DNA of 64,000 bases from NCBI GenBank assembly GCA_021732845.1, contig JAKFUF010000071.1, forward strand, positions 1 to 64,000, written 5' to 3'. The notes beneath the pieces are model-generated. The model made no database searches and was not told the origin of the DNA. It was given only the letters and a program-made list of their open reading frames with translations. The stretch is from Planctomycetaceae bacterium (lineage in GTDB: Bacteria > Planctomycetota > Planctomycetia > Planctomycetales > Planctomycetaceae). Of the stretch, positions 27,501 to 35,129 are shown in pieces. The translations under genes and the position numbers were made by a program. Each line of letters opens with the position of its first letter. Within the stretch, counting starts at the first letter, position 1.

Positions 27501-28424
27501 CCGCTGCAACACCTTGTCCCAAGGCGCGAAACGGAAGTTGAATACCAGGGATTTTTCGACACCCGGGGTGGCCTTGGGCGCATCTTTGGATTCCGTGAAG
27601 TCTGCTACGACCGCACCCTTCGGAGCCTCGGGCTGAACGGGAGCCTCTGGTCGGGAAGGCTCGGTTTTGGGAGCCTCGACCTTCGGAACATCAGTTTTGG
27701 CGGCCTCTGTCTTGGCCGGATCGGCCGCAGCCACGAGTTCGACCGGCTTCGGACCCAGTTTGGCTTCCCAAGCTTTGACCTGCTCGGGAGCCAGCACCGC
27801 CATGACGAGCTTGTCACGGTCTTCGATGATCTTCTGCATGCCCTTTTTCCGCTCGTCTTCCGGCAGACGTCGACCAAACAACTCCCCAAATTTCGGATAG
27901 GTGTCGGTGCGGATCTTGTTGAGCTTCTCCTTCTGTTCGTCGGTAATCTTGAGTTCGACGATAACTGCATCACGGGCCAGAGCATCGGTTCCCATGGCAT
28001 GCAGACTCAGCTGCTCGGCGCGCTGAAACTGCTCCGGTGAAATCACAGCCTTGAGCTTGTCTTCCTGAACCTTCCTGGCCGCCTCTATGTCGGCCTTGTT
28101 TTTGTTACGCGCCGCCTCGTCCGAACCTGCGGCGAATCCGGCCCGACGCAAGGTCGTCAGTTCTTCGGTCCAAGCGTCACTGATGGCTTTCGCCTTCGTC
28201 TTTTGGTCATCCGACAGCTTCAACTCTGAGATGCCGGCATCACTGGTGACGATCCCAAACACACCTTCAGGGCGAAATCCACCGCCAGGACCAAAACCCG
28301 GTGCGCCAAAACCGCCCGGCTGAGCATGCGCGACCGAATTCATGCAGCCCGCCACAATCCCAACCGCCGCCACCAGCGTCAGGCACTGCCGGAGCCACAT
28401 TGAAGCGACAAATCGCATATTCAT
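24507..28424 (-). CDS. Secretin N-domain repeat protein, GspD-like, without pore domain
   Basis: This is about 1305 residues. An N-terminal signal (LTLVAAVGIVAGC, possible lipobox, or cleavage after SVAHA) leads to two LTxxQ-like helical units (LKLSDDQKTKAKAI and LKITDEQKEKLNKI, residues about 50-190) resembling Spy/CpxP or planctomycete helical repeats. An STN/N0-like domain then starts near VFNFRFAPWDKVLQRFADEA, followed by several secretin N1-type domains separated by Gly-rich linkers. The end is a long Gly/Pro/Phe-rich tail. I do not see the C-terminal secretin beta-barrel region with its usual PxLGxIPxxG-type motifs. It leads the gsp operon, so it likely serves as the periplasmic part of the secretion channel. 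The start at 28424 or 28418 is uncertain. Confidence 0.85.
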   Translation of the reverse strand: MNMRFVASMWLRQCLTLVAAVGIVAGCMNSVAHAQPGGFGAPGFGPGGGFRPEGVFGIVTSDAGISELKLSDDQKTKAKAISDAWTEELTTLRRAGFAAGSDEAARNKNKADIEAARKVQEDKLKAVISPEQFQRAEQLSLHAMGTDALARDAVIVELKITDEQKEKLNKIRTDTYPKFGELFGRRLPEDERKKGMQKIIEDRDKLVMAVLAPEQVKAWEAKLGPKPVELVAAADPAKTEAAKTDVPKVEAPKTEPSRPEAPVQPEAPKGAVVADFTESKDAPKATPGVEKSLVFNFRFAPWDKVLQRFADEAELSLDLTVVPPGTFNYYDKARYTPTEALDILNGYLLQKGYLLVKRDRFLVVLNIDNPIPPNLIPEVAVEDLPKHGKNELLQIVMSLEGFDAAGAVEEIRDMLGPQGKIGTVSKYNRVVITDIGSNLQRIVRLLSENGAIAEANVPGIKVFPLKHITASEADKIIRDLFGLAPRGRAGVVAQAAAAQPTAPQPFTGSRWGGGDPRFGGFGGQSFGGQGFGGRGDFGRGDSGGGRGDFGRGGDRGSQAPQTQQPVPAAPAVAPVKEKVQLAIDIRTNSLLVTASATDLAIIGTAIKTIDVESVDGPRSRSMNIPQLEVYALQNADLQVVINNLNAIIPGLQITEDVKARRLSVYAVPDEQAQVRGIITQLDGEENTGSVVVIPLKKQDPVAVTTSIRSLFSTNRVDPPSIEADALGRRLLVRGTPEQVMQIRKLLSEMGEDGNMATMADRSGGGPVRTIPLNGNDPQQMVSMLEKMFGQMESDRPIIKTVIPALTPTVRQKMPQPLVEPETETELEKPPVTSKVQKTSTSGSRSGTTPAAKVADAKGDEELEENEEEDEGDLLKALDEALKEQNENVDDTDDAASDKNAATESKPAPEAANSSNDQTNAAKKPLNVTVFGGKLIISSDDMDALNRAEEMLEMLNKAVGGDGEPHWTVFYLRSADANETATLLGQLFPSGSVSKSDTGSTLLGSVSSSFSSLGSGLMDVTGLNSLSSGGSPLRIIAEPRSNALYVSGTDQQLKQIEEMLRVLDSAELPETLKDRVPRPIVVQHTDVTKVKTIVEDVYKEQLEGENPLAAAAGAGSRGGGGGFNPLAMLMGGAGGGKKKGIEMTISADTQTNTLIVSAADPLFRQVEALVKSVDQMAYDAQPTVQVVNLKTGNSAVVQSALQSLLGKVKVSSTGGASAPATGGSGNSTPSFPSFGGGGFPGGFNPGGFTPGGGGLTPGGSGRGSFGNFGAPGSSGFGGRGGFGSGGFGGPNGGGDGGRGGRGRGGN

Positions 28425-28926
28425 GTCCGTACGCCAGTGGGCGAAAGGTGAGAGCATCTTGGTGTGGGCTTCGGCACCCTGGAATTCAGCCATTAAATTC
28501 GGTGGGGCAGGGATTTCGGGATGAATCGGGGATTTCCATGCTAGCTTGCGGCGTCAAGCCGCCACAAGCGGAATTGCCAAAACTAACGGCATTTCGGAAC
28601 AAGCTTAGCACGCGAATTGGCCATCATGAGAAGTGACCGCAAGCGGCCGGGGAGTTACACTTTCTTCACGCTGGCGACAAACGTACAGGATTTACCTCGG
28701 AACACGACCATTGGTTTCAACTTCTCGGCTCGCACCGTATAAGTTGCCGTCCTGAACAGCACGGCCTTGGGGAGGGCAGAAGCTTGGTGACGGTCACTGA
28801 GCAATTCCGCTGCGGTTTTTCTGCAAAAGCTGCAGTTTGAGTCGCATTTCGATCAGCCGGCCTGCCTACCAGAATCAACGCCCAGGCCGTAACCCCAGTC
28901 TTGATTGAGAGATCAGAGCAATTCCG
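28425..28926. other. Non-coding divergent region between gspD and prenyltransferase-fold gene
   Basis: About 500 bases without a convincing gene. It holds a small GCGGC-GTCAA-GCCGC hairpin near 28550 and the word GAGCAATTCCG twice (28798 and 28915). It must contain the promoters of both divergent operons, but no clear consensus was found. Confidence 0.5.
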
Positions 28927-29859
28927 ATGGAACCGTACCTGCTCCGCCTGGGTGAGCGTCTGGTCTCCGGTCTCGCCGGAATGCCGCCCGAAACGCAAGT
29001 CAGGCACCGCCAGTTCATTCTCAGACAACAGAATCCTGACGGAGGATTTTCCGGCCGCGAAGGTGGCTCAGACCTCTATTACACCGGCTTCGCGGTCCGT
29101 GGTTTGAGCCTGCTGGGGGGGCTGGAGGGGTCCGAATGCGCCCGCCTTGCTGAATATCTCGCCAGTCAGTCCCGTGCGCAGTTGACGGTGATCGACCTCG
29201 TGAGCTGGCTGTATTCGTCGCTGATGGTGCAGACCTGGTCGGGAACCGATGTGCTGGCAGGGTTTGCGACCGATTGGCCCACCCGCCTGGCGGAAATCTT
29301 CGAGAGTTTCCGTACCCGAGATGGCGGGTACGCAAAAACCCATGAGGGTGCGGCCGGCAGCACCTATCATTCGTTTCTGATCACGACGTGCTACGAACTG
29401 ATTGGACAGCAGCAGCCACACCCCAAGCGGCTGATCCAGTTCGTGTACGACCGCCAGCGGGAAGACGGTGGCTTCGTGGAAATCGCTCCCATGAAACGGT
29501 CGGGAACGAACCCCACGGCCGCCGCCGTCGCCATTTTGAAAATCCTCGGCGGTCTCGACGAGGAACTCAAAGCCGACATTCTGGCGTTTCTCCAGGAGGC
29601 TCGCAGCTCTGAAGGCGGATTCCAAGCCAATACCCGCGTCCCCTTCGCCGACAGCCTGTCGACGTTCACCGGCCTGCTGACTTTGCAGGATCTGAACGGC
29701 CCGTCGTTGATCTCGACTGCGGCACTCAATGGGTTCATCAACCAGCTTGAATCCCCCGACGGCGGCTTCCGCGGAGCCCTGTGGGATCAGGGAACCGATG
29801 TGGAATATACATTTTATGCGCTGGGGGTTCGCGGACTTGCGGGAACAGGAGCCACATGA
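28927..29859 (+). CDS. Prenyltransferase/squalene-oxidase repeat protein
   Basis: This is a 310-residue soluble protein built from alpha-alpha barrel repeats. QNPDGGFSGREGGSDLYYT is near residue 38, FRTRDGGYAKTHEGAAGSTYHS near 125, DRQREDGGFVEI near 177, RSSEGGFQANTRVPFADS near 226, and LESPDGGFRGALWDQGTDVEYT near 275. The repeats resemble the beta subunit of protein geranylgeranyltransferases. The Asp/Cys/His zinc triad of the eukaryotic enzymes is not obvious, so catalysis is uncertain. It ends in ATGA, shared with the start of the aldo/keto reductase, so the two genes are translationally coupled. Confidence 0.8.
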   Translation: MEPYLLRLGERLVSGLAGMPPETQVRHRQFILRQQNPDGGFSGREGGSDLYYTGFAVRGLSLLGGLEGSECARLAEYLASQSRAQLTVIDLVSWLYSSLMVQTWSGTDVLAGFATDWPTRLAEIFESFRTRDGGYAKTHEGAAGSTYHSFLITTCYELIGQQQPHPKRLIQFVYDRQREDGGFVEIAPMKRSGTNPTAAAVAILKILGGLDEELKADILAFLQEARSSEGGFQANTRVPFADSLSTFTGLLTLQDLNGPSLISTAALNGFINQLESPDGGFRGALWDQGTDVEYTFYALGVRGLAGTGAT

Positions 29860-30848
29860 TGTCACTGCGGCCATTGGGTCAAACCGGCATCCACGTCAGC
29901 GACATATGCATCGGCTGCTGGGCCATCGGCGGACCGTTTTACGACCGCGGCGGCTGGATGGGCTATGGCACCATTGACGAGGCGGAGGCCGTCGCCTGCC
30001 TGCACCGCGCCCTGGACATGGGGGTCAACTTCTTTGACACATCCGACGTTTACGGCTGCGGGCAGAGCGAACGACTGCTCGGCCAGGCGTTTGGCAACCG
30101 CCCGGAGGTGGTGATCTCTGACAAGTTCGGCTTTGTGTTCGATGAAGCTACCCGCACCGTCACCGGCCAGGATGCCAGCCCAGCGGCGATCCGCCGCTCG
30201 CTCGACGCCAGCTTGAAGCGGCTGCAGCGCGAGCAGATCGACCTCTATGCACTCCAACTCTGGGACTATCCGCTGCCACAACCCGGTGGCCCCACCACGG
30301 GGACGGCGGCCGAAGTGTTCGACACGCTGGACGACCTGGTGGCGGAGGGGAAGATCCGTGGCTACTGCTGGCTGACCGATGATTTGGACCGCGTCCGATA
30401 TGCCACCAGCCGCCGCCATTGCGGTGGTGCCCCGCAGTTGTTGAACCTGCTGGAATCGAATCCGAAACTCATCGAGTTGTGTGCCGGGAAGAATCTTCCG
30501 GCGCTCTGCCGCCGGCCACTGTGCATGGGACTGCTGAGCGGTAAGTTCACGGCCGATTCGCAGTTCGCCGACAACGACATGCGGAAGCGGTTTGGCTGGA
30601 ACCTGCAATCCGGCAAACAAGCCACGTGGCTCAAACAGCTCGCGGCGGTGCGGGAAGTACTCACCCGCCACGGCCGCACCGTGGCTCAAGGCTCGCTCGC
30701 CTGGATCTGGGCCCGCAGCCCACTGGCCATCCCCTGTCCCGGATTCAAGAACCTGGCGCAACTGGAAGAAAACGTCCGCGCCCGCCAGTTCGGCCCGCTT
30801 TCGGGGGACGAGATGCGGGAGATTGAGCGGTTGCTACAGCGGGCGTAG
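29856..30848 (+). CDS. Aldo/keto reductase
   Basis: This is a 330-residue NAD(P)H-dependent oxidoreductase with the aldo/keto reductase TIM barrel. RPLGQTGIHVSDICIGCWAIGG is at the start, GVNFFDTSDVYGCGQSERLLG near 58 contains the catalytic Asp and Tyr, and SDKFGF near 88 holds the catalytic Lys. The C-terminal IPCPGFKNLAQLEENVRA is the cofactor-binding segment. The ATG at 29856 overlaps the previous stop and has GGAG four bases upstream. The substrate is unknown. Confidence 0.9.
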   Translation: MMSLRPLGQTGIHVSDICIGCWAIGGPFYDRGGWMGYGTIDEAEAVACLHRALDMGVNFFDTSDVYGCGQSERLLGQAFGNRPEVVISDKFGFVFDEATRTVTGQDASPAAIRRSLDASLKRLQREQIDLYALQLWDYPLPQPGGPTTGTAAEVFDTLDDLVAEGKIRGYCWLTDDLDRVRYATSRRHCGGAPQLLNLLESNPKLIELCAGKNLPALCRRPLCMGLLSGKFTADSQFADNDMRKRFGWNLQSGKQATWLKQLAAVREVLTRHGRTVAQGSLAWIWARSPLAIPCPGFKNLAQLEENVRARQFGPLSGDEMREIERLLQRA

Positions 30849-30853
30849 GCGGA

Positions 30854-31261
30854 TTATCGGTGAGCCATTCGGTTGAACAGCACCAGAATGCAGGGTCCAC
30901 CCCAGAGCAAATTCATCCCAAACTCTTCCGCCAATGCGACGGCTTTCGGGCTCTCGGCCCCTGGCTGCATCCAGACGTGTTTAATTCCCAACCGCCCGGC
31001 ATCGGCCACGATCGATTCCGTGACCACTGGTGGAGTGATGATGCTGATCCCATGCACCGGCTCCGGCAGTGACGACAGGTTGGGATAGGCCTTCAAACCT
31101 TCGACGCTGTCGCAGTGCGGATTGACGGGATAAGCTGGCCGATTGTTCCGCACATAGGCCCGCAGCACCATGTTGCCGTATTTGGGCCGGTCGCGCGAGG
31201 CTCCCAAGACTGCATGCGGACCACCGTCGAAGAACGCTTCGATTTGTTCCTGTTCGGACAT
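30854..31261 (-). CDS. CoA-binding domain protein (YccU-like)
   Basis: This is a 135-residue Rossmann-fold protein of the CoA-binding family. AVLGASRDRPKYGNMVLRAY has the nucleotide-binding turn, followed by PVNPHCDSVEGLKAYPNLSSLPEPVHGISIITPP and GIKHVWMQPGAESPKAVALAEEFG. Members are similar to the N-terminal domain of succinyl-CoA synthetase alpha, but the role of the stand-alone protein is unsettled. I chose the ATG at 31261 because GGAG precedes it by eight bases. It converges with the aldo/keto reductase gene. Confidence 0.85.
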   Translation of the reverse strand: MSEQEQIEAFFDGGPHAVLGASRDRPKYGNMVLRAYVRNNRPAYPVNPHCDSVEGLKAYPNLSSLPEPVHGISIITPPVVTESIVADAGRLGIKHVWMQPGAESPKAVALAEEFGMNLLWGGPCILVLFNRMAHR

Positions 31262-31493
31262 GGTGGCTCTCCGTGGCTTGGCTGGCAAGGGCAACTCCTT
31301 CGCCATTCTATACAAGCCGGTCGTCGGTGGGTTCCTGCGAATCTCGGTGGCTGCACCTTCTGCCAGCCAGAATCTCGGCGATCATCTCGCGAACCTCAGT
31401 GTGAGGTGTCCCGTCTGCCGCGTTTCATCACCCTCGCAATGACACAGACTACATATATATGTCGCATTTGTAGTAAAACTTTATACTTTTCTA

Positions 31494-31522
31494 TTGACAT
31501 CTGCCATGAACATTCGTATCGT
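31494..31522 (+). promoter_or_regulatory. Sigma-70-like promoter of the gene at 31554
   Basis: TTGACA (31494-31499), a 17-base spacer and TATCGT (31517-31522) lie in an AT-rich island. Architecture and distance to the ATG (about 32 bases) match the promoter of its paralogue at 1600. Confidence 0.65.
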
Positions 31523-31553
31523 GCTGTGATGTGATCGTCAGTATATTATCACA

Positions 31554-33281
31554 ATGGGCATGAAAATGGGTGTCTTCAGCGTTGTTGACGGGGCGGGCGT
31601 GGGGCGTGAGGTTGCAGCTAATAATCGGCAGGCTGGGGCTGGCCCTTCGGTGACGGAGGATCAGTTGTTTGAGGCGATTTGTCAGAATTTTGGGGTGCTG
31701 GCCTGCGCCGCCATCCATGCGGGGCTGACCCTGGCATCGCTGGTGCAGCGAGTGGCTCGCTCGAAGCGGCTGCGGACGTGGCGGGATGCCGCGCGGAGCG
31801 TGATGATCCACCATGCCAATGAGCGGCTGCAAGAGGCGGTGGCCGTGGGAGAGGTGTGGGCGCTACAGTTTTGTGCGCGGGCCGGCGTGAAGACCGGTGT
31901 TACGGCAGTCGCGGGAAAGTCATCGGAAGTGCTGTCGTTTTCCTCGCATCGCGTGGCTCAACCGGTGGCGCAGGGTGAGCCACAGCCGGATTTGGCGGTG
32001 GCACTGAGCAAGCGGTTGGTCGTCGCACTGGACCGCGGCGAGCCGTGGGCGGTGATGTACTGCTTGAGCCACCTGGACCCCGAGGGACCGTTTTTCGCCA
32101 AGTGCCGCCGTGGCTGGCAGCACGACCTGTGGGTGGAGCAGCTCGTCGCCGCTCCGATGGTCACGGTGAGTGCGGTAGAACCTGGTGATTGCGAGGTTGT
32201 GGATGCGATGGAAGTGTTGGAGGGGCGTGGGGATGCTGAGCCACGGTTGATGGTTGACGAGGGATTGGACGGTGCCGGGGCAGCGCCGCCTGTCGATCAG
32301 AAGTCGGAGCAAACCTCTACGACGAGCTCTGCGCCCCCTGTCACGGGAACGGTCGCGTTGGCCCCAACCAACGATACCGCGCCCCCTATCCGCACTCGTA
32401 GTGTGGCCTTAAGTCCACACCCAAGTTGTCAGCCCCTCGCGGCCACTTCGGCTCAAGCCGAAGCCACGAAAGCAACCTGCCTCGCGCCCCCTATCTGTTG
32501 CGGCCAGTTTGAGCGTCGGTCGTGCCTGTCTGCCGGCGGATCAGGAGTCGGTACCAGAGGAGCGCCGCCTGTCAGCGCCCGTTGTGCGCTTCTTTCATGC
32601 CGGGGTCATAGAAACGGGTCGGTCACTCCAGTCATGTCGTGTCAACAATTGACTTCCCGAAGCTCAATCCATTGTCGCCTGCAGCCTTTCCCGTGCCGCA
32701 TCAGCCCACGGGCCGCGCTGGTCGAAACCCAGATAGGTAGCCCAGTGCGATTTGGCTTCGTCCGTTCGTCCGAGTTGCTGCAGCGCGTCGGCCAGATGAA
32801 AGTGGGCGTCGGGGTAGTCGGGGTGGATCGACAGCGCGGTCTCGAATGCGTCCGCAGCGGCGTGCCAGTCTTCCAGTTCTCCGGCGACGCAGCCCATTTG
32901 GGTCCAGGCTTCGACATAGTCCGGGGCGAGTTCCACAGTGATGGCGTACCGCTCCAGCGCGCCGTGTGGGTTGTGCATCCGGTACAGCGTTTCTGCCAGG
33001 TGAAAGTTCAACTCCGGATGTGCGGGGTTGAGCCTCAAGGCTCGACGATAGGCGGCTGCCGCGGCGTCCATGTCGCCCAATTCTGTCAGCCGCCGCGCCT
33101 CGACGGCCTCCTCTTCCACTGTGGCTTGTCGGGGGGCGGGTTGCGGGAACGCGATCGAAGCCACGTTGGCGTGCTCGGCCAGTCCTTCTTCCGTCTCGTG
33201 ACTTTCAAAATCCAGCAGCCGCTGTCCGGTGGTCGTCGTCAACCGCCCGGCCGGATCGCGATAACCGAGTCCGGCAGTTGA
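31554..33281 (+). CDS. Paralogue of the helix-turn-helix protein at 1600; 3' end uncertain
   Basis: Residues 32-110 (VTEDQLFEAICQNFGVLACAA, then RTWRDAARSVMIHHANERLQEAVAVGEVWALQF) align with the HTH and G-WAV region of the protein at 1600. LVVALDRGEPWAVMYCLSHLDPEG near 152-176 matches its second helix unit almost exactly. A Pro-rich tail with five in-frame APPV/APPI units extends to about base 32575. Beyond about 32640 the frame is antisense to the BRCT-MerR-TPR gene and reads like shadow sequence, so an original stop may have been lost and the real protein may end earlier. The ATG lacks a ribosome site; two more ATGs follow within five codons. Function unknown. Confidence 0.65.
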   Translation: MGMKMGVFSVVDGAGVGREVAANNRQAGAGPSVTEDQLFEAICQNFGVLACAAIHAGLTLASLVQRVARSKRLRTWRDAARSVMIHHANERLQEAVAVGEVWALQFCARAGVKTGVTAVAGKSSEVLSFSSHRVAQPVAQGEPQPDLAVALSKRLVVALDRGEPWAVMYCLSHLDPEGPFFAKCRRGWQHDLWVEQLVAAPMVTVSAVEPGDCEVVDAMEVLEGRGDAEPRLMVDEGLDGAGAAPPVDQKSEQTSTTSSAPPVTGTVALAPTNDTAPPIRTRSVALSPHPSCQPLAATSAQAEATKATCLAPPICCGQFERRSCLSAGGSGVGTRGAPPVSARCALLSCRGHRNGSVTPVMSCQQLTSRSSIHCRLQPFPCRISPRAALVETQIGSPVRFGFVRSSELLQRVGQMKVGVGVVGVDRQRGLECVRSGVPVFQFSGDAAHLGPGFDIVRGEFHSDGVPLQRAVWVVHPVQRFCQVKVQLRMCGVEPQGSTIGGCRGVHVAQFCQPPRLDGLLFHCGLSGGGLRERDRSHVGVLGQSFFRLVTFKIQQPLSGGRRQPPGRIAITESGS

Positions 33282-33899
33282 TGCCAGAATTTCCAACTGG
33301 GCCAGCGGTCTTTCGACACTTCCCAACACGCTTTCCAGCCTGCGCAGGCTGGTTTCAATCTCGCGGCGAGAGACGCCCGCCTCCAGCAGTTCCGAGAGCC
33401 TGCGGGCACCGGCGACTTCTTGGTAGTCGAAGTAGGGCAGTCGATAGAGCCGCTGCACCGGGCGAATCAGCCCCGACCGTTCCCAGCCCCGGATCATGGT
33501 CACCGACACGCCAAGCATCTGGCTGAGCATGGCGGGCGTGTACCGCCGCTGCACACCAGCCTGAGATTCCCGCAGCCCAAGAAATCCGAGCCACTCCGAT
33601 TCGCGGACGATCCGCAGCGGCAACCCTTCCTGCTGGTGCTTCTGGGCCTGTTGAAACTTCACCGCCGTATGCCCATCCGCCTCCAGCGGCCAGCCCTCTT
33701 CACCCACGACCAAGAGCGTCGTCTGCCGCGTCACATGCTCGCCCGCCTGTCCTCCCGCCTCTTCGACCAGCGTCTGCGCCTGCCGGTGCGTCATCGACGC
33801 CAGCACCCCCGTAAAGGCGACCCGCTCGCCGGCCAATGGCCGGGTGCTGTCATCCGGCGTGGGATCGGGGTGGCTCAATGTGACGCTTGGATCGGACAT
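32664..33899 (-). CDS. BRCT - MerR-type HTH - TPR protein
   Basis: This 411-residue protein has three parts. Residues about 22-105 look like a BRCT domain (LAGERVAFTGVLASMTHRQAQTLVEEAGG, then TTLLVVGEEG), as in DNA ligase and replication factors. Residues about 117-190 look like a MerR-type winged helix (YTPAMLSQMLGVSVTMIRGWERSGLI, then PYFDYQEVAGARRLSELLEAG). Residues about 262-405 are TPR repeats (LGDMDAAAAAYRRALRLNPAHPELNFHLAETLY and similar). The combination suggests a regulator or scaffold linking DNA binding to protein-protein contacts, but the role is unknown. I use the ATG at 33899; the longer frame starts at a TTG. Confidence 0.8.
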   Translation of the reverse strand: MSDPSVTLSHPDPTPDDSTRPLAGERVAFTGVLASMTHRQAQTLVEEAGGQAGEHVTRQTTLLVVGEEGWPLEADGHTAVKFQQAQKHQQEGLPLRIVRESEWLGFLGLRESQAGVQRRYTPAMLSQMLGVSVTMIRGWERSGLIRPVQRLYRLPYFDYQEVAGARRLSELLEAGVSRREIETSLRRLESVLGSVERPLAQLEILASTAGLGYRDPAGRLTTTTGQRLLDFESHETEEGLAEHANVASIAFPQPAPRQATVEEEAVEARRLTELGDMDAAAAAYRRALRLNPAHPELNFHLAETLYRMHNPHGALERYAITVELAPDYVEAWTQMGCVAGELEDWHAAADAFETALSIHPDYPDAHFHLADALQQLGRTDEAKSHWATYLGFDQRGPWADAARERLQATMD

Positions 33900-33958
33900 G
33901 AACTGCAATTGAAATTAGAATGGCGACTCTGGGCTACCGCGGATGACTTACTCTATAT

Positions 33959-34234
33959 TCAGTGAAACTTTCGGCGAATTGTCTTCACGATGAGATAAGC
34001 CCAGCCGCCACCCACCAGGCAACCGCCGAATATCTTGTCATTGTCCAACGGCCCTGAAAACGCCTGCAAAACGCAGAACGGACACAAGAACCAGATGAAG
34101 AGAAGGTCAACAAATCGCAACCAGGCCGCGCTGTCCTCAAGCTTTCTGGTACGTACATTCAGGCCTTCCTGAATCTTAATTGGTTCAGGACCGGCATGTC
34201 CGTGCCTTCCAGTAGCTTCATCTGGGCGTGACAT
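33959..34234 (-). CDS. Small membrane protein, unknown
   Basis: This is a 91-residue hypothetical protein. After a charged N-terminus it has two hydrophobic segments, WLRFVDLLFIWFLCPFCVLQ and IFGGCLVGGGWAYLIV, and ends in a basic KTIRRKFH tail. No family is recognised. The start is uncertain (34234, 34252 or 34267), and no clear ribosome site precedes any of them. It lies 40 bases downstream of the macrodomain gene on the same strand and could be cotranscribed. Confidence 0.45.
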   Translation of the reverse strand: MSRPDEATGRHGHAGPEPIKIQEGLNVRTRKLEDSAAWLRFVDLLFIWFLCPFCVLQAFSGPLDNDKIFGGCLVGGGWAYLIVKTIRRKFH

Positions 34235-34274
34235 GGCGAATTTTTTTCCCATCCCGGAATCGTGCAACGCCCTT

Positions 34275-34877
34275 TTAATCCCAAATCATAACATCGCGGT
34301 TGAGCTTGAGGTGTGCCTTCTGTGCTTCACCAAAGTCTGGCGGATAGGTTCCTTCATTCAGCACCACTTCACGGAAGGCCGTCCACATCTGAAGGGCCGC
34401 GGTGTGTGCGTCCAAGGCTCCGCAGCCAGTCCCAAGGCCGGGAATGGCGACGCTCTGGATCGGTGGCGAACCGGAGTGAGCCACTGCGGTGAGCAGGATG
34501 GCTTTCATGGCGAGGTAGGCATTGACGGACTGGCGAAGCCGCATCGGCACACGCATCGTTGGAGCAGAGATCAGCCAGGGCACGGCAGCATCCTCGGTGG
34601 CGATGACCAGCGCCTCGCCGACCAGCAGTTCTCTCAAGGGGCGGGCCGCGATCATCTGTTGCAGTTTTTCCTGCAGTCCCCAGCCAAACCGTTCAGAAAG
34701 TGCCGTGTCCAATCCGCCATCCATGAAACCAAACGAGTTTGCCGGACTCACGACGGCATCCGCCGGAACATGGCAGATATCGCCCTCCAGAATCTCCACA
34801 TTCGACTGTCCGTCGAAATGGCGGTGCCACGCGTCACCGAGGCGGTCATTGCCGTAATGCACCAGCAGCCATTTCAT
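34275..34877 (-). CDS. Macrodomain protein (ADP-ribose binding)
   Basis: This is a 200-residue single macrodomain. VEILEGDICHVPADAVVSPANSFGFMDGGLDTALSERFG contains the usual adenine-pocket Asp and the N-S-F-G-x-M-x-G-G loop, and SVAIPGLGTGCGALD is the phosphate-binding loop. The family binds or hydrolyses ADP-ribose or related metabolites. The sequence resembles the group found in phage and bacterial Appr-1-p-processing proteins. The ATG at 34877 has AGGAG about six bases upstream. Confidence 0.85.
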   Translation of the reverse strand: MKWLLVHYGNDRLGDAWHRHFDGQSNVEILEGDICHVPADAVVSPANSFGFMDGGLDTALSERFGWGLQEKLQQMIAARPLRELLVGEALVIATEDAAVPWLISAPTMRVPMRLRQSVNAYLAMKAILLTAVAHSGSPPIQSVAIPGLGTGCGALDAHTAALQMWTAFREVVLNEGTYPPDFGEAQKAHLKLNRDVMIWD

Positions 34878-34949
34878 TCGCGTCTCCTGTCGTCCGTGAA
34901 GTCAGGCTGGGCTGTTGGTCGCCCAGAATTGGTGCCGATCAGCAGGGCG

Positions 34950-35104
34950 ACGTGGCGGGAGGGCGAAGCTCCTGCTGAGCCGCGGTGAACGGTCGACGCT
35001 GATTCCTCGCACCACGTTTCTCGAAACGTCTTCCTGATTTCTGCCTTAAAGAGCGAGTCATCTGTTGCTCGCGGCTCGGCAGGAGCCTCGCCCTCCCGCC
35101 ACGT
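34950..35104. repeat. Inverted-repeat element of the GGCGGGAGGGCGAAGCTCC family
   Basis: Arms of 41 bases (34950-34990 and 35064-35104) are complementary with about five mismatches, starting ACGTGGCGGGAGGGCGA. A near-identical half arm lies at 57508-57546, and a diverged relative near 111-165. No open frame is present. The element could be a non-autonomous mobile or REP-like repeat. Confidence 0.75.
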
Positions 35105-35129
35105 CGATTGCCAAGTGAAAACGAACCTC

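Noticed and set aside
26331-28040. 569-residue plus-strand frame opposite the GspD-like gene
   Set aside because: Antisense to clear secretin N-domains; composition typical of a GC-rich shadow.
28425-28926. Possible tRNA or small RNA in the spacer
   Set aside because: No cloverleaf could be drawn; only a five-base hairpin is visible.
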